Assembly: GCA_934675685.1 (NCBI GenBank)
Contig: CAKURL010000013.1
Coordinates: forward strand, 1-32,420
Origin: an uncultured Candidatus Melainabacteria bacterium
GTDB lineage: Bacteria; Cyanobacteriota; Vampirovibrionia; Gastranaerophilales; Gastranaerophilaceae
DNA length: 32,420 nucleotides
Reading direction: 5' to 3'
Positions 8,559 to 17,246 of the stretch are shown piece by piece; position 1 is the first letter of the stretch, and each line of letters begins with the position of its first letter. Both the position numbers and the translations under genes were made by a program. The notes beneath the pieces were generated by a model, which saw only the letters and a program-made list of their open reading frames with translations, was not told the origin of the DNA and made no database searches.

Positions 8559-9065
8559 ATGAGTCTTAACTTAAACACAAATTTATATAATTCTTTAGGT
8601 GTAGACACAGCGAACCTCGCAAAAGTCTCAAGCCAAATTTTGAACAAATCAAACGCAAAAGAACCAACTGTTCAAGCAATTGATTATTCAAAATTCAACA
8701 GAGCAACTTTGGGTGTTGATCTATATTCTTCAAGAACAAGCACAGACTTGCAAAGACAAATTTCCTTGACACAAGCGGGCTTATACGCAAAAAGCGTAGA
8801 TGTAGCAAAATTGAACGCTCAAGCAGCAGCAAATTTGTATAGCGCAGCAACTGTACAAAAAAACGTAAGCTTGACTCAAAGCTACAACCAAGCAACAGAA
8901 TTGGAAGCTCCAGCTAAATTAGAGGCTAAACACAACACAATCCAATTATTCAACATTCAAGACAAAAATGCTAATTCGTCAAACGGATTTAACCCCTTCA
9001 AATCTAGCGAAAACGAAGTAACAGAAGAAAAGAGCGAAACTGACAGCTTAAATCTTTTTGCATAA
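8559..9065 (+). CDS. Unknown protein, Ala/Asn/Gln-rich, 168 residues
   Basis: I do not recognise a family. The frame opens at a TTG at 8544, but the ATG at 8559 has GGAGA 8 bases upstream and is the better start. The protein has no signal peptide or membrane segment. The middle (about residues 60-115) looks helical and contains a loose repeat, SLTQAGLYAKS and SLTQSYNQATE; the C-terminal 40 residues are polar and probably disordered, ending DSLNLFA. Its start (short polar stretch with NLNTNLYNSLG) recalls that of the unknown protein at 17247. It is a single-gene unit: the pyr leader is divergent and a clear terminator follows at 9102. Confidence 0.8.
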   Translation: MSLNLNTNLYNSLGVDTANLAKVSSQILNKSNAKEPTVQAIDYSKFNRATLGVDLYSSRTSTDLQRQISLTQAGLYAKSVDVAKLNAQAAANLYSAATVQKNVSLTQSYNQATELEAPAKLEAKHNTIQLFNIQDKNANSSNGFNPFKSSENEVTEEKSETDSLNLFA

Positions 9066-9101
9066 ACAAGTTTCTATACTTTTCCTTTCAATAACATCAA
9101 A

Positions 9102-9135
9102 GCTCTGGAAAAACCTTTCAGAGCGTTCTTTTTTT
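9102..9135 (+). terminator. Intrinsic terminator
   Basis: GCTCTG (9102-9107) pairs with CAGAGC (9119-9124), followed by GTTC and a run of seven T. It ends the gene at 8559-9065. Confidence 0.8.
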
Positions 9136-9220
9136 GTTTAGAATTTGAAATTTTAAACATTGTAAAAATAAATAAAAGATAGCACACATTAAGCCAAATT
9201 TGTGGTTTAATATTTTTGTT

Positions 9221-10354
9221 ATGAAACATTTGACTTTAAACGACATAAAAATCGAAAAACCCGATTATAAAGCCGCAAAAAAGCCAAAGGGCGAGATAAT
9301 TTCTTCGTGGTTGATAGATTGGATAAAGCACTCGCTTGAATATGGAATTGCCGATTTCGGGGATTTAATCCCTACAAAAGAAGATTTAGCAAAGTTTTTA
9401 GAAGTCTCGCCCGCAACAGTTCAAAATTCCATCAGGCAAGTCAAAAACTTAGGGTATTTATCCTCTAAGCAATCCGTCGGGACTTGCATTTGCGATTTTT
9501 ATTCTAAAGACATAATGAATTCTCAAGACGAGCTCTACCACGGCACAATCGCAGAATGCAAAATCAAAAAAATCGTCTTAGACAAAAAAATAAAATTGAA
9601 CGAAGAGATTTTAAGCATACAAGAGCTCTCAAACTTGAGCGCCATTTCTCAAAACACAATCCGCTTTGCGCTTTTGAACCTTGCCCAAAAAGGGTTTTTA
9701 GAACAAGTGCACCAAAAAGGAAACAAATATTCTTGGATATATAAAAAAGAATTTGTTTTGACCAAAGAAGAAATTTCAAACGGAATTTTAGACGAAGACT
9801 TCACTTTAACACATCAATTAATCGAAAAAATCCAAAATTATATAGAAAAAACATATAAACAAGGGGACAAAATCCTCCCAAACATCGTGTTTTCAAACAT
9901 GTTTAATGTGAGCATTAAAACCGTAAACGACGCGATGAAAATCTTAAACGCAAGAAAAATCATCTTTTCAAGGCGAGGAAGATATGGGACGATTTATCTT
10001 GGGAAAAATGAACACCAAAAAAATAGCTTCATAACTTCAGAAAGAAAAGCTCCTCAAGCTACGCAAAAATACGTTTATTCTTGGCAAAAGACTTTAGGCT
10101 ATTTGAAAAAATATATAGTTGAAAACTACGAAATCGGAGACAAAATCGCCCCCATAAGAGAACTCGCTTCCATCTTAAACGTGAGCCCGAACACCATTCG
10201 CCGCGCTTTAAGCGAGCTTTTTGACTCAAAGCACCTTGTTTCTCAAAGGGGAAAAATGGGAGGAATTTTCATCATGGAAATGCCGGAATTGGAGCAAGAC
10301 GCATATAAATGGCTCGCTTTGAACCCAGAGGCTATTGTTTTTGAAGAGAATTAA
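9221..10354 (+). CDS. Multi-winged-helix GntR-like regulator
   Basis: The 377-residue protein (ATG at 9221; an in-frame TTG at 9200 lies upstream of the predicted -10 box and is less likely) appears to be several winged helix-turn-helix units in a row with no effector domain. GntR-like units are seen near residues 28-95 (LIPTKEDLAKFLEVSPATVQ), 205-265 (ILPNIVFSNMFNVSIKTV) and 288-355 (IAPIRELASILNVSPNTIRR), with a fourth, weaker unit near 125-175 (IQELSNLSAISQNTIRFAL). Such architecture suggests binding to extended or repeated operators, possibly without dimerisation. The TAATAT at 9208-9213 lies 7 bases before the ATG, so the mRNA may be leaderless. Its stop codon overlaps that of the convergent gamma subunit gene (shared TTAA). 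Confidence 0.85.
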   Translation: MKHLTLNDIKIEKPDYKAAKKPKGEIISSWLIDWIKHSLEYGIADFGDLIPTKEDLAKFLEVSPATVQNSIRQVKNLGYLSSKQSVGTCICDFYSKDIMNSQDELYHGTIAECKIKKIVLDKKIKLNEEILSIQELSNLSAISQNTIRFALLNLAQKGFLEQVHQKGNKYSWIYKKEFVLTKEEISNGILDEDFTLTHQLIEKIQNYIEKTYKQGDKILPNIVFSNMFNVSIKTVNDAMKILNARKIIFSRRGRYGTIYLGKNEHQKNSFITSERKAPQATQKYVYSWQKTLGYLKKYIVENYEIGDKIAPIRELASILNVSPNTIRRALSELFDSKHLVSQRGKMGGIFIMEMPELEQDAYKWLALNPEAIVFEEN

Positions 10355-11313
10355 CCCAAAGCGCCGGCGCCAGAAATAACTTCCGTCAACTCTTGAGTAA
10401 TCTTCGCTTGGCGTTCTTTGTTGTATTCAATAGTCAAATTCGAAATCATATCGGTTGCGTTGTTCACAGCGGCACTCATAGCAGTCATTCTTGAAGCAAG
10501 TTCGCTTGCTTGGGCTTCTAAAAGCGCTTGATATATTACATTTGTAATAAACATAGGAACAACTGAAGCTAGAACGTTTTCAATGTTTGGCAAATATTCG
10601 CTCAAAGGTTCGATTTTTTGGGTTTCTACCTGCGCATTTAATTCTTTTGTCAAATCTTCGTTATGAAATTCTTTGATTTCTTCGTTCGCTTCAATCGCAG
10701 GGAGCAATTGCCAAGCTTCGACGTGATATGTCATCATGTTTTTATATCTTGTCACCACAAGCTCGATTGAATCGATTTCTTTTTTTGCAAAGTCGTCTGC
10801 AAGGTTTGTAGCAAGAACATAAGCGGAGCTTGAATTTATGCCATCTAAGATATTTACATAAGTTCTTTTTATTTCAAAACCCAATTGCTTTTGCGCTGCT
10901 TTGATTGCAGGGGCAGCTTTTTGCCCAACTAAATAGACAACGACTTCTTTATTTTCTTTTCTTAATTTTTTGATTAAATTTAAGCTTAAACGCACAACAT
11001 TTGCGCAATATGCCCCAGCGAGGCCTTTATTTGAAGAAAACACAACAACTGCGACTTTTTTGATTTCTCTGTTTTCTAAAAGGGCTGTGTAGTTTTCGAT
11101 GTTTTCTTTTGTTTGCGCGTTTTGGGCATTTTTAGCTTCTTTATAAGCCCATTTAAAAATTTTAGCCAATTCAAGAGTAAAAGGACGAGAAGCTTTAACG
11201 GCATTTTCAGCTTTTTTCACTTTTGCCGCCGCAACCATTTTCATCGCTTTTGTGATTTTTTGAGTATTTTTGATACTGTTTATTCTATCTTTTATGTTTC
11301 TTAAATTAGCCAT
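10351..11313 (-). CDS. atpG: ATP synthase gamma subunit
   Basis: The gamma subunit is the central rotor shaft of F1. The 320-residue protein begins with the family pattern NLRNIKDRINSIKNTQKITKAMKMVAAAK and ends with the long C-terminal helix (SELASRMTAMSAAVNNATDM, about 270-290). It is somewhat longer than non-photosynthetic bacterial forms, but I do not see the cysteine-bearing regulatory insert of plant chloroplast gamma; the region between LLPAIEA and PNIENVL is a modest acidic stretch. It lies last in the cluster, after atpA, as in cyanobacteria, where beta and epsilon are encoded elsewhere. Its stop is nested with that of the convergent regulator. Confidence 0.95.
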   Translation of the reverse strand: MANLRNIKDRINSIKNTQKITKAMKMVAAAKVKKAENAVKASRPFTLELAKIFKWAYKEAKNAQNAQTKENIENYTALLENREIKKVAVVVFSSNKGLAGAYCANVVRLSLNLIKKLRKENKEVVVYLVGQKAAPAIKAAQKQLGFEIKRTYVNILDGINSSSAYVLATNLADDFAKKEIDSIELVVTRYKNMMTYHVEAWQLLPAIEANEEIKEFHNEDLTKELNAQVETQKIEPLSEYLPNIENVLASVVPMFITNVIYQALLEAQASELASRMTAMSAAVNNATDMISNLTIEYNKERQAKITQELTEVISGAGALG

Positions 11314-11369
11314 TTAATTTTTCCTTTGGATATTAGCTTAAATATTGGGAGCAAATGCCCCCAATATAA

Positions 11370-12890
11370 CTATATTTTAAATACAGAATCTTTGAAAGTT
11401 TTAATATGATTAATTAAAAATTCCTTGTCTGAATCTTCTAATTTTGCGCCATTGTTCAATTTTTCAATCAATTCTTGGCAATTTGCGTCAAAATATTCAA
11501 AGAATTGTTTTTTGAATTCTTGAATGTTTTTGTTGTCGATATCGTTTATATAGCCTTCGTTTCCGCAGAACAAGATTGCAACTTGTTGCGCTACAGACAA
11601 AGGTTGATATTGTGGCTGAATCAAGATTTGAGTCAACTTTTCGCCTTTTAACAATTGCGCTTTTGTAGCAGGGTCAAGGTCAGAAGCGAATTGCGCAAAT
11701 GCCGCAAGTTCTCTATATTGAGCCAAATCCAAACGAAGCTGACCGGCTACTTGTTTGATACCTTTTGTTTGAGCAGCGCCCCCTACACGAGAAACAGAAA
11801 TCCCAGCATTGATTGCAGGGCGTTGGCCGGCATTAAACAAATTCGATTCTAGGAAAATTTGCCCGTCTGTGATTGAAATAACGTTTGTTGGAATGTACGC
11901 AGAAACGTCTCCAGCTTGCGTTTCAATGATAGGAAGAGCGGTGATTGAACCTGCTCCTCTTTCGTCAGACAACTTACAAGCACGTTCCAATAAACGAGAA
12001 TGCAAGTAGAAAACGTCCCCAGGATATGCTTCACGTCCTGGTGGTCTTTTCAACAATAATGACATTGCGCGGTACGCTTGAGCGTGTTTAGTAAGGTCGT
12101 CATAAATTATTAAACAATGTTTTCCTTGTTCTAGGAATTCTTCTGCAACTGCGCAACCTGCGAAAGGTGCGATATATTGCAAAGGTGCAGAATTGTCTGC
12201 TGTAGCAGAAACAATAATTGTATAGTCCATAGCGCCTTTTTCTTCTAAAGTTTTTGCTAAATGCGCTACTGTTGAAGTCTTTTGCCCAATTGCAACATAA
12301 ACACAAATTACATCTTTTCTTTTTTGGTTAATGATTGTGTCGATTGCAATCGCAGTTTTACCTGTTTGCCTATCTCCAATGATTAATTCCCTTTGTCCGC
12401 GGCCGATTGGAGTTAGGGCGTCAATTGCAGTTAAACCTGTTTGCAAAGGCTCATGGACAGATTTTCTTTCAATAATCCCAGGGGCGATACGTTCGATTGG
12501 GCGAGTTTTTGTTGTCAAAATTTCGCCTTTTCCGTCTATTGGAACCCCTGTTGGGTCTATAATTCTGCCGATTAAGCTTTCGCCTACCGGAATAGAGGCA
12601 ATGCGGCCTGTGGAGCGAACTTTCATGCCTTCTTTGATTTGAGTGTAGTTACCTAAAATTACGACCCCAACATTATCTTCTTCTAGGTTCAAGCTTATTC
12701 CAAGCGTTTTATATTCGTCATCAAACTCTACAAGCTCAGACGACATAACGTTTTTCAAGCCATAAACTCTTGAAATACCATCAGAAATCTCAAGCACTTC
12801 GCCCGTGTTTGAAACTTCGGTTTTTGTTTCATAATTTTCGATTTTATCTCGAATGATTGAGCTAATCTCGTCCGGTTTGATTGCTGTCAT
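11370..12890 (-). CDS. atpA: ATP synthase alpha subunit
   Basis: Non-catalytic nucleotide-binding subunit of F1. The 506-residue protein has the Walker A motif GDRQTGKT at 172-179, the family region ALPIIETQAGDVSAYIPTNV (about 340-360), and ISVSRVGGAAQTKGIKQVAG further on. Length is normal. It starts 12 bases after the delta stop, with the gamma gene 56 bases downstream. No beta subunit (atpD) follows gamma, unlike most bacteria, in agreement with the cyanobacterial arrangement. Confidence 0.98.
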   Translation of the reverse strand: MTAIKPDEISSIIRDKIENYETKTEVSNTGEVLEISDGISRVYGLKNVMSSELVEFDDEYKTLGISLNLEEDNVGVVILGNYTQIKEGMKVRSTGRIASIPVGESLIGRIIDPTGVPIDGKGEILTTKTRPIERIAPGIIERKSVHEPLQTGLTAIDALTPIGRGQRELIIGDRQTGKTAIAIDTIINQKRKDVICVYVAIGQKTSTVAHLAKTLEEKGAMDYTIIVSATADNSAPLQYIAPFAGCAVAEEFLEQGKHCLIIYDDLTKHAQAYRAMSLLLKRPPGREAYPGDVFYLHSRLLERACKLSDERGAGSITALPIIETQAGDVSAYIPTNVISITDGQIFLESNLFNAGQRPAINAGISVSRVGGAAQTKGIKQVAGQLRLDLAQYRELAAFAQFASDLDPATKAQLLKGEKLTQILIQPQYQPLSVAQQVAILFCGNEGYINDIDNKNIQEFKKQFFEYFDANCQELIEKLNNGAKLEDSDKEFLINHIKTFKDSVFKI

Positions 12891-12902
12891 GGTTTTATCC
12901 TC

Positions 12903-13448
12903 TTATTTTGTTATTTCTTTTTTAAATTGTTCCAACTTATGAGCCAAAGACGTATCTATGACGTCGTCGCCCATTTTATACACGAGCCCCGCTAAAATAT
13001 TAGGGTCTTTTGAATAGTTGATTTTGATTTCTTTTTTCAATTTTTCTTTAAGCTTGTTTTGAATTTCTTCTTTTTGGCTATCTTCCAGGTCAATCGCACA
13101 AGTGACTTCAACCAATTGTATGTTTTTGATTTCGTCAAATCTTTCGCCAAAAATTTCTATTATTCTATAAATCACATCAAAACGGTTTTTTGAAACTAAA
13201 AGCTTCAAGAAGTTTGAAACGCTGTGGTGGACGTCTTTTTTGAAAACCTCTTCTATAACTTCTTCTTTGTTTTTTGCAGAAATTATAGGATTTGTCAAAA
13301 CGTCATATAGCTCTTTTGAATTGTTCAAAATTTCTTTTGTGTTGTTCAAGTCTAAAGACAACTCTTCAAAAGAGGTTTTTCCTTCTTGAGCCAATTCTAT
13401 TAATGATTCAGCGTATCTTTTTGCTATTAAATTATTATTATTTTTCAT
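12903..13448 (-). CDS. atpH: ATP synthase delta subunit
   Basis: The delta subunit (OSCP-like) joins the peripheral stalk to the top of F1. The 181-residue protein has the family start NLIAKRYAESLIELAQEG, a helical N-terminal domain with VSNFLKLLVSKNRFDVI near residues 86-102, and the C-terminal DPNILAGLVYKMGDDVIDTSL (seen as DPNILAGLVYK then GDDVIDTS). Its ATG overlaps the b-subunit stop by one base (TAATG), showing tight coupling of the stalk subunits. Confidence 0.93.
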   Translation of the reverse strand: MKNNNNLIAKRYAESLIELAQEGKTSFEELSLDLNNTKEILNNSKELYDVLTNPIISAKNKEEVIEEVFKKDVHHSVSNFLKLLVSKNRFDVIYRIIEIFGERFDEIKNIQLVEVTCAIDLEDSQKEEIQNKLKEKLKKEIKINYSKDPNILAGLVYKMGDDVIDTSLAHKLEQFKKEITK

Positions 13449-13945
13449 TAGTATTTCAACCTATCGAGCTCTTCAATACTTTCTTTTATGAAATTTTGAT
13501 GATATTTAGGATTTTTTTCAAGCGTCTTTTGAAGATGATTTTTCACAACTTCAAAAACCGCCAAAGCTGTCTGTTTCCTCAAAGAAAGAGAGGCTTTCTT
13601 TTCTTCGCTTGAAGCGATTTTTTGAGTATCCTCTTGGATTTTTTCTTCTTGATTTTTTAATTCGTCATTTGCTTTTTGGTTGAAATTTTCGATATTTTCT
13701 TTTGATTTTTGGAAAATATCATCGATTTCATTTTGAAGATTTTTAATCTCTTCTTTTGCCAAATTGAGCTCGTTGATTGACTCTTCTTTAGTTTTAGAAG
13801 AAAAATCTATATCGTCTTTGACCTTATTTTGCGCTTTTGATAAAAGCTCGCCCACTTTACAGAATTTGCAGATAAGCCCTAGTATCAAAACTAAGAAAAT
13901 AAAGTTGAAAGTATTTGATTTAACTATTAAAGTCCAAATTTCCAT
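13448..13945 (-). CDS. atpF: ATP synthase b subunit (second b-type gene)
   Basis: A peripheral stalk subunit of 165 residues: one N-terminal membrane helix (about 13-28, FNFIFLVLILGLICKF) followed by a long charged coiled coil rich in Glu, Lys, Asn and Gln. The start SNTFNFIFLV corresponds to the NTNLINLAI type of cyanobacterial b. It lies between the b'-type gene and delta, the place of b in cyanobacterial clusters, and overlaps delta by one base. Sequence of the coiled coil is poorly conserved, so the b versus b' assignment rests on order and the N terminus. Confidence 0.88.
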   Translation of the reverse strand: MEIWTLIVKSNTFNFIFLVLILGLICKFCKVGELLSKAQNKVKDDIDFSSKTKEESINELNLAKEEIKNLQNEIDDIFQKSKENIENFNQKANDELKNQEEKIQEDTQKIASSEEKKASLSLRKQTALAVFEVVKNHLQKTLEKNPKYHQNFIKESIEELDRLKY

Positions 13946-13949
13946 TGTT

Positions 13950-14420
13950 TTAGCCTTGCATTATTTGATTAATCAACTCGTGGTCAATTTCTTCAATTTC
14001 TTCGTGTTCTTTTAAGAATTTGTCGGAAACAATTTGCGCCATGTTTATAATCTCGGCTTTCAAGCTGTTTTTAGCTTCTTCTTTTTCTTTTTCTAAAACT
14101 TCTCTTTTAGAATTCAAGTCCGAAGCCATTTGTTTTCTTTTTATTGAAAGCTTTTCATTTTTTTCGTTTTTGATTTTTTCACAATTAGAGCTAAACTCTT
14201 CTCTAGCATTAGCTTTTGCTAGATTAAGCTTGCTCGATTTTTCTTCTAAAATTGAATTTTTTTCTTCTTTATTAGAAGTTGCCTCTTGGAAATTTCCATC
14301 TATGAAATTTTTTCTTTTTTTCACAATTTCATCAATCGGCTTATATAAAATCCAATTCATGACAAAAACGAAAACTATGAAGCTAAAAAAAGCGACTATA
14401 AATGTAGCATTAAATTCCAT
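13950..14420 (-). CDS. ATP synthase b' subunit (first b-type gene)
   Basis: A second, different peripheral stalk subunit of 156 residues. One N-terminal membrane helix (about 5-24) ends in NWILYKPIDEIVKKR, the YKP pattern typical of b and b'; a coiled coil follows, with AEIINMAQIVSDKF near residue 125. Two unlike b genes in tandem between c and delta are characteristic of cyanobacteria and chloroplast-type synthases, which use a b/b' heterodimer; most other bacteria have one b gene. The spacing to the next b gene is only 4 bases. Confidence 0.88.
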   Translation of the reverse strand: MEFNATFIVAFFSFIVFVFVMNWILYKPIDEIVKKRKNFIDGNFQEATSNKEEKNSILEEKSSKLNLAKANAREEFSSNCEKIKNEKNEKLSIKRKQMASDLNSKREVLEKEKEEAKNSLKAEIINMAQIVSDKFLKEHEEIEEIDHELINQIMQG

Positions 14421-14432
14421 TTTTCCAACCTA

Positions 14433-14678
14433 TTATTTGATTAATTGAAGAGCGATAAACAAAGCATAAATTGCTGTTGCTTCTGCAAGACCTAAGCCCA
14501 AAATAAAGTTTACGAATGCTTTAGAAGCGATTTCAGGTTGGCGAGCCATAGCTTCTAACATACCTTTAGTCGCAATGCCGATACCAATACCGCCGCCGAT
14601 TGCACCAAAGCCGATTGCTATACCAGCGCCTAATTTTGCAAAATCTGCGCCTTGAGTTGCGATTTGTTCGATTGCCAT
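14433..14678 (-). CDS. atpE: ATP synthase c subunit
   Basis: The 81-residue protein forms the membrane rotor ring. It has two membrane helices: the first glycine-rich (GFGAIGGGIGIGIATKG), the polar loop ARQPE (45-49), and the second with the ion-binding Glu66 in GLAEATAIYALF. The side chains that mark Na+-binding c subunits are not there: the position of the helix 1 glutamine is isoleucine and the residue after the glutamate is alanine, not serine. This suggests proton coupling (inference). It lies 12 bases before b' and 35 bases after the a subunit. Confidence 0.96.
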   Translation of the reverse strand: MAIEQIATQGADFAKLGAGIAIGFGAIGGGIGIGIATKGMLEAMARQPEIASKAFVNFILGLGLAEATAIYALFIALQLIK

Positions 14679-14713
14679 AATTTTTTCTCCTTTATTTTTG
14701 ATATTTTCTGTTT

Positions 14714-15400
14714 TTATTCTTCTTCTTTATTCACCGCAAGCGAAATATATGTCGTAGAAAGAAGGGTGAAAACCAAAGCTTGCACCACAGCGACAAAGAT
14801 TTCAAACATCATAAAAGGCAAAGGAAGGAAATATGCGCACATGCTTGCAAATGTGAACACCAAGATTTCTCCTGCCATGATGTTTGCAAAAAGTCGTAAT
14901 GCCAAAGAAAACGGTCTTACGAAAAGCTCCAATAAATCTACAAGAGCAATCATAATCCCATCAACTTTGAAATTTTCAATGAAAAATTTAAATCCTTTTT
15001 TCTTAATTCCAAAGAAAATATAATATATTGAAACAACAATTGCCATAGCGGCTGTCATGTTAATATCATTGTTGCAAGAAGCCAATTCGCCTTGGTTCAA
15101 ATGGATTAATTTCCAAGGTAATTGCCCTAATAAATTAGCAGTTAAAATAAACATAAACAATGTCAAAAGCAAAGGAAGATGTTTTTTTCCTTCTTTTTCG
15201 CCCATGTTTGAAGTCGCAATATTGGAAAAATAGTTTATTATTCCTTCAAACACAAGTTGCAATTTAGAAGGAAAAATCGACAATTTTCGAGTTGCCAACA
15301 AAGACAAAATCACCAAAAGTGCCATCGTTATCCACATTGTGACCAATGTATCCATATTTAGGCTATAGCCCATTATTTTAACTATCCAATGTTGCTCCAT
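14714..15400 (-). CDS. atpB: ATP synthase a subunit
   Basis: The a subunit forms the ion channels of Fo against the c ring. The 228-residue membrane protein has five or six hydrophobic segments and the family signature RPFSLALRLFANIMAGEI, which includes the essential arginine, here Arg169. It is the first gene of the cluster; AAGGA lies about 9 bases before the ATG. No atpI-like gene is upstream; the next gene (15600) is divergent, so the atp promoter must lie in 15401-15599. Confidence 0.95.
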   Translation of the reverse strand: MEQHWIVKIMGYSLNMDTLVTMWITMALLVILSLLATRKLSIFPSKLQLVFEGIINYFSNIATSNMGEKEGKKHLPLLLTLFMFILTANLLGQLPWKLIHLNQGELASCNNDINMTAAMAIVVSIYYIFFGIKKKGFKFFIENFKVDGIMIALVDLLELFVRPFSLALRLFANIMAGEILVFTFASMCAYFLPLPFMMFEIFVAVVQALVFTLLSTTYISLAVNKEEE

Positions 15401-15531
15401 ACTAATATTCCTTAGCTAGAATTATTTGCTATACAAATATTAACTCAACAAAGACAAACAAGTCTAGTCTTTTTGTATGATTTTAAAAATATTTGTTTTG
15501 AAATCCCTTCTAAATTAAAACCAACTAACAT

Positions 15532-15560
15532 TTGACTAGCTCGCATTTATTGATTAAAAT
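15532..15560 (+). promoter_or_regulatory. Predicted promoter of the oxidoreductase gene
   Basis: TTGACT (15532-15537) and TAAAAT (15555-15560) are separated by 17 bases. AAGGA at 15588-15592 is the ribosome site for the ATG at 15600. A second TATAAT lies at 15566-15571. Confidence 0.5.
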
Positions 15561-15599
15561 TTTAATATAATATAAACTAGAAAAATTAAGGAAAAGCTG

Positions 15600-16592
15600 A
15601 TGAAAAAGTGTGTAGCCGTTATTGGCTGTGGTCTTTGGGGACGCAATATCGTAAGAAATTTTTATAATCTAGGGGCGCTTCACAGCGTTTGCGATTTAGA
15701 TGAAGAAAATCTAAAAATGATTAAAGAACTTTATGACGGGGTTAATATTTCAAGAAATTTCGACGAAATCTTAGCAAACCCTGAAATCAAAGCTCTTTGC
15801 GTCGTAACTCCGAGCCACACCCACTTTAAATTAGTAAAAAAAGCAATTTTAGCTCATAAACACGTTTATGTTGAAAAACCTATTTCGACTTCGGCTGAAG
15901 AAGCGAAAGAATTAAAAGAATTAGCAGAAAAAATGGACGTTAAGCTTTTAGTTGGGCATTTGCTTTTATATCACCCAGCAGTAAACCGCCTCAAAATGCT
16001 TATTTCAGAAGGAATCTTGGGCGACGTTAAATATGTTCAATCAGACAGATTAAATATTAACTATTTTAAAAACGACAGAAGTGTTATGTGGGACTTAGCT
16101 CCGCATGACGTTTCTATGATTGCCCATGTTACAGGAAAAGCGCCTTTGAAAGTCTTAAATGCCGTGGGTGTCGCAAGCGAATTTGAAAATATTTGCGATA
16201 TCACTCATTTAACTATCCAATTTGAAGACGGCGTGGTGGGTCATGTTTCAGATAGCTGGATTCACCCTCAAAAAAGAGTGTGCTTGCTTGTGAGAGGAAC
16301 AAAAGCCACAGCAATCTTAGACGACACTTTGCCTGAAGGCAAATTAAAAGTGTTCGACAACAAAAAGAATGCGCAAAAAGACATCGAAATTTTCGATTAT
16401 TTAGAAATTGAACCTTTAAAACTTGAATGTCAACATTTCTTAAATTGCATTGAACACGACAAAACTCCGCGCTCAGACGGCGAAAACGGATATATGATTG
16501 TAAAAATCTTAGAAAGCGCAGAAAATATGATGTTGGGAAGCAAAAAAGAAATCCTAGACAACCACGAATTCAAGCTTTCTCGCTCAAAATAA
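15600..16592 (+). CDS. Gfo/Idh/MocA-family oxidoreductase
   Basis: An NAD(P)-dependent dehydrogenase of 330 residues. The N-terminal Rossmann domain starts with VIGCGLWGRN (7-16); VEKPISTS (about 93-100) is the family's EKP motif with the lysine at the active site; DLAPHDVSMI (about 165-174) has the histidine found near the substrate. The C-terminal domain is the alpha/beta substrate domain. The closest resemblance I can name is to WlbA-like enzymes that act on nucleotide sugars, which would fit surface-sugar synthesis, but the substrate cannot be read from the sequence. It is divergent from the atp operon and followed by a terminator. Confidence 0.9.
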   Translation: MKKCVAVIGCGLWGRNIVRNFYNLGALHSVCDLDEENLKMIKELYDGVNISRNFDEILANPEIKALCVVTPSHTHFKLVKKAILAHKHVYVEKPISTSAEEAKELKELAEKMDVKLLVGHLLLYHPAVNRLKMLISEGILGDVKYVQSDRLNINYFKNDRSVMWDLAPHDVSMIAHVTGKAPLKVLNAVGVASEFENICDITHLTIQFEDGVVGHVSDSWIHPQKRVCLLVRGTKATAILDDTLPEGKLKVFDNKKNAQKDIEIFDYLEIEPLKLECQHFLNCIEHDKTPRSDGENGYMIVKILESAENMMLGSKKEILDNHEFKLSRSK

Positions 16593-16608
16593 ACAAAAAA
16601 GATATATT

Positions 16609-16648
16609 AAAAAAGCTCCTTTTTGAATATTTCCAAAGGAGCTTTTTT
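16609..16648. terminator. Bidirectional intrinsic terminator
   Basis: AAAAAAGCTCCTTT (16609-16622) pairs with AAAGGAGCTTTTTT (16635-16648); there is a T run on either strand. It serves both the oxidoreductase gene (plus) and the convergent XRE gene, whose stop codon overlaps its edge. The core is shared with the hairpins at 17970 and 21513. Confidence 0.85.
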
Positions 16649-16973
16649 AATCTCTTATAATACTTTTTATTATTTTATATGCAATTTTTAATTTTTCAGG
16701 GTTGTTTTTTAAATTTTTAATATCCTGTAAAAGCTCGGCCACTATATCGTCCTCGTCTTTTAAATGTTCGACAAAAAACAATTCATCAGGCGAAATTTTT
16801 AAAATTTCCAATATCTTTTCTAAAGTTTGAGAAGTCAAAAAATTGTTCCCACATTCAATCCCGCTCAAAGTCCTTTGAGAAATATTCAACATTTCAGAAA
16901 GTTTTTCTTGTGAATACCCTCTTTGAAGGCGATATTGTTTAATTTTCTTTCCTAATAGAGATTTAATATCCAT
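16647..16973 (-). CDS. XRE-family transcriptional regulator
   Basis: A 108-residue protein with an N-terminal helix-turn-helix of the Cro/C1 type (about 7-60; YSQEKLSEMLNISQRTLSGIECG) and a helical tail probably used for dimerisation. It is a paralogue of the regulator at 22160-22477: both start with LLGxKI, share SQExLxExxNIxQRxLSxIECG, continue with LKIS..ELF and end in a similar IK-rich helix. No partner toxin or phage gene is adjacent, so it is more likely a stand-alone regulator than an antitoxin. Confidence 0.88.
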   Translation of the reverse strand: MDIKSLLGKKIKQYRLQRGYSQEKLSEMLNISQRTLSGIECGNNFLTSQTLEKILEILKISPDELFFVEHLKDEDDIVAELLQDIKNLKNNPEKLKIAYKIIKSIIRD

Positions 16974-17246
16974 ACTTCACCATTAGAATAAGTATAGTTT
17001 CAATTTAAGTTATTTTTAAGGATATTAAATTAGTAAAATATGTAATTTAAGAGGTTTAATATAATAAATATTAAGAATTATGAACCTTAAAAGATATATT
17101 ATTTCTTTGTTTTAAGAATTTTAGAGTTTTAATATCATAAAATTTAGCAATTTTCTATTTCAAAAATTCTTTATAATTACATAACAATGGTTTAAATCAA
17201 AAGTTGCAAAATAAAGATAGAATTAACGATACGAAGGAGAAAAATT
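16974..17246. other. Intergenic region, very AT-rich
   Basis: About 270 bases between the divergent XRE gene and the unknown gene at 17247. A TATAAT at 17172-17177 could be a -10 box for the plus-strand gene, giving a leader of about 63 bases. I see no gene or clear hairpin. Confidence 0.4.

Noticed and set aside
12331..12642. Plus-strand frame of 103 codons inside atpA
   Set aside because: It is the antisense shadow of the conserved alpha subunit; the sense frame explains every feature.
16647..16973. XRE gene as an antitoxin
   Set aside because: No small toxin-like gene is adjacent; neighbours are separated by a terminator and by 270 bases.
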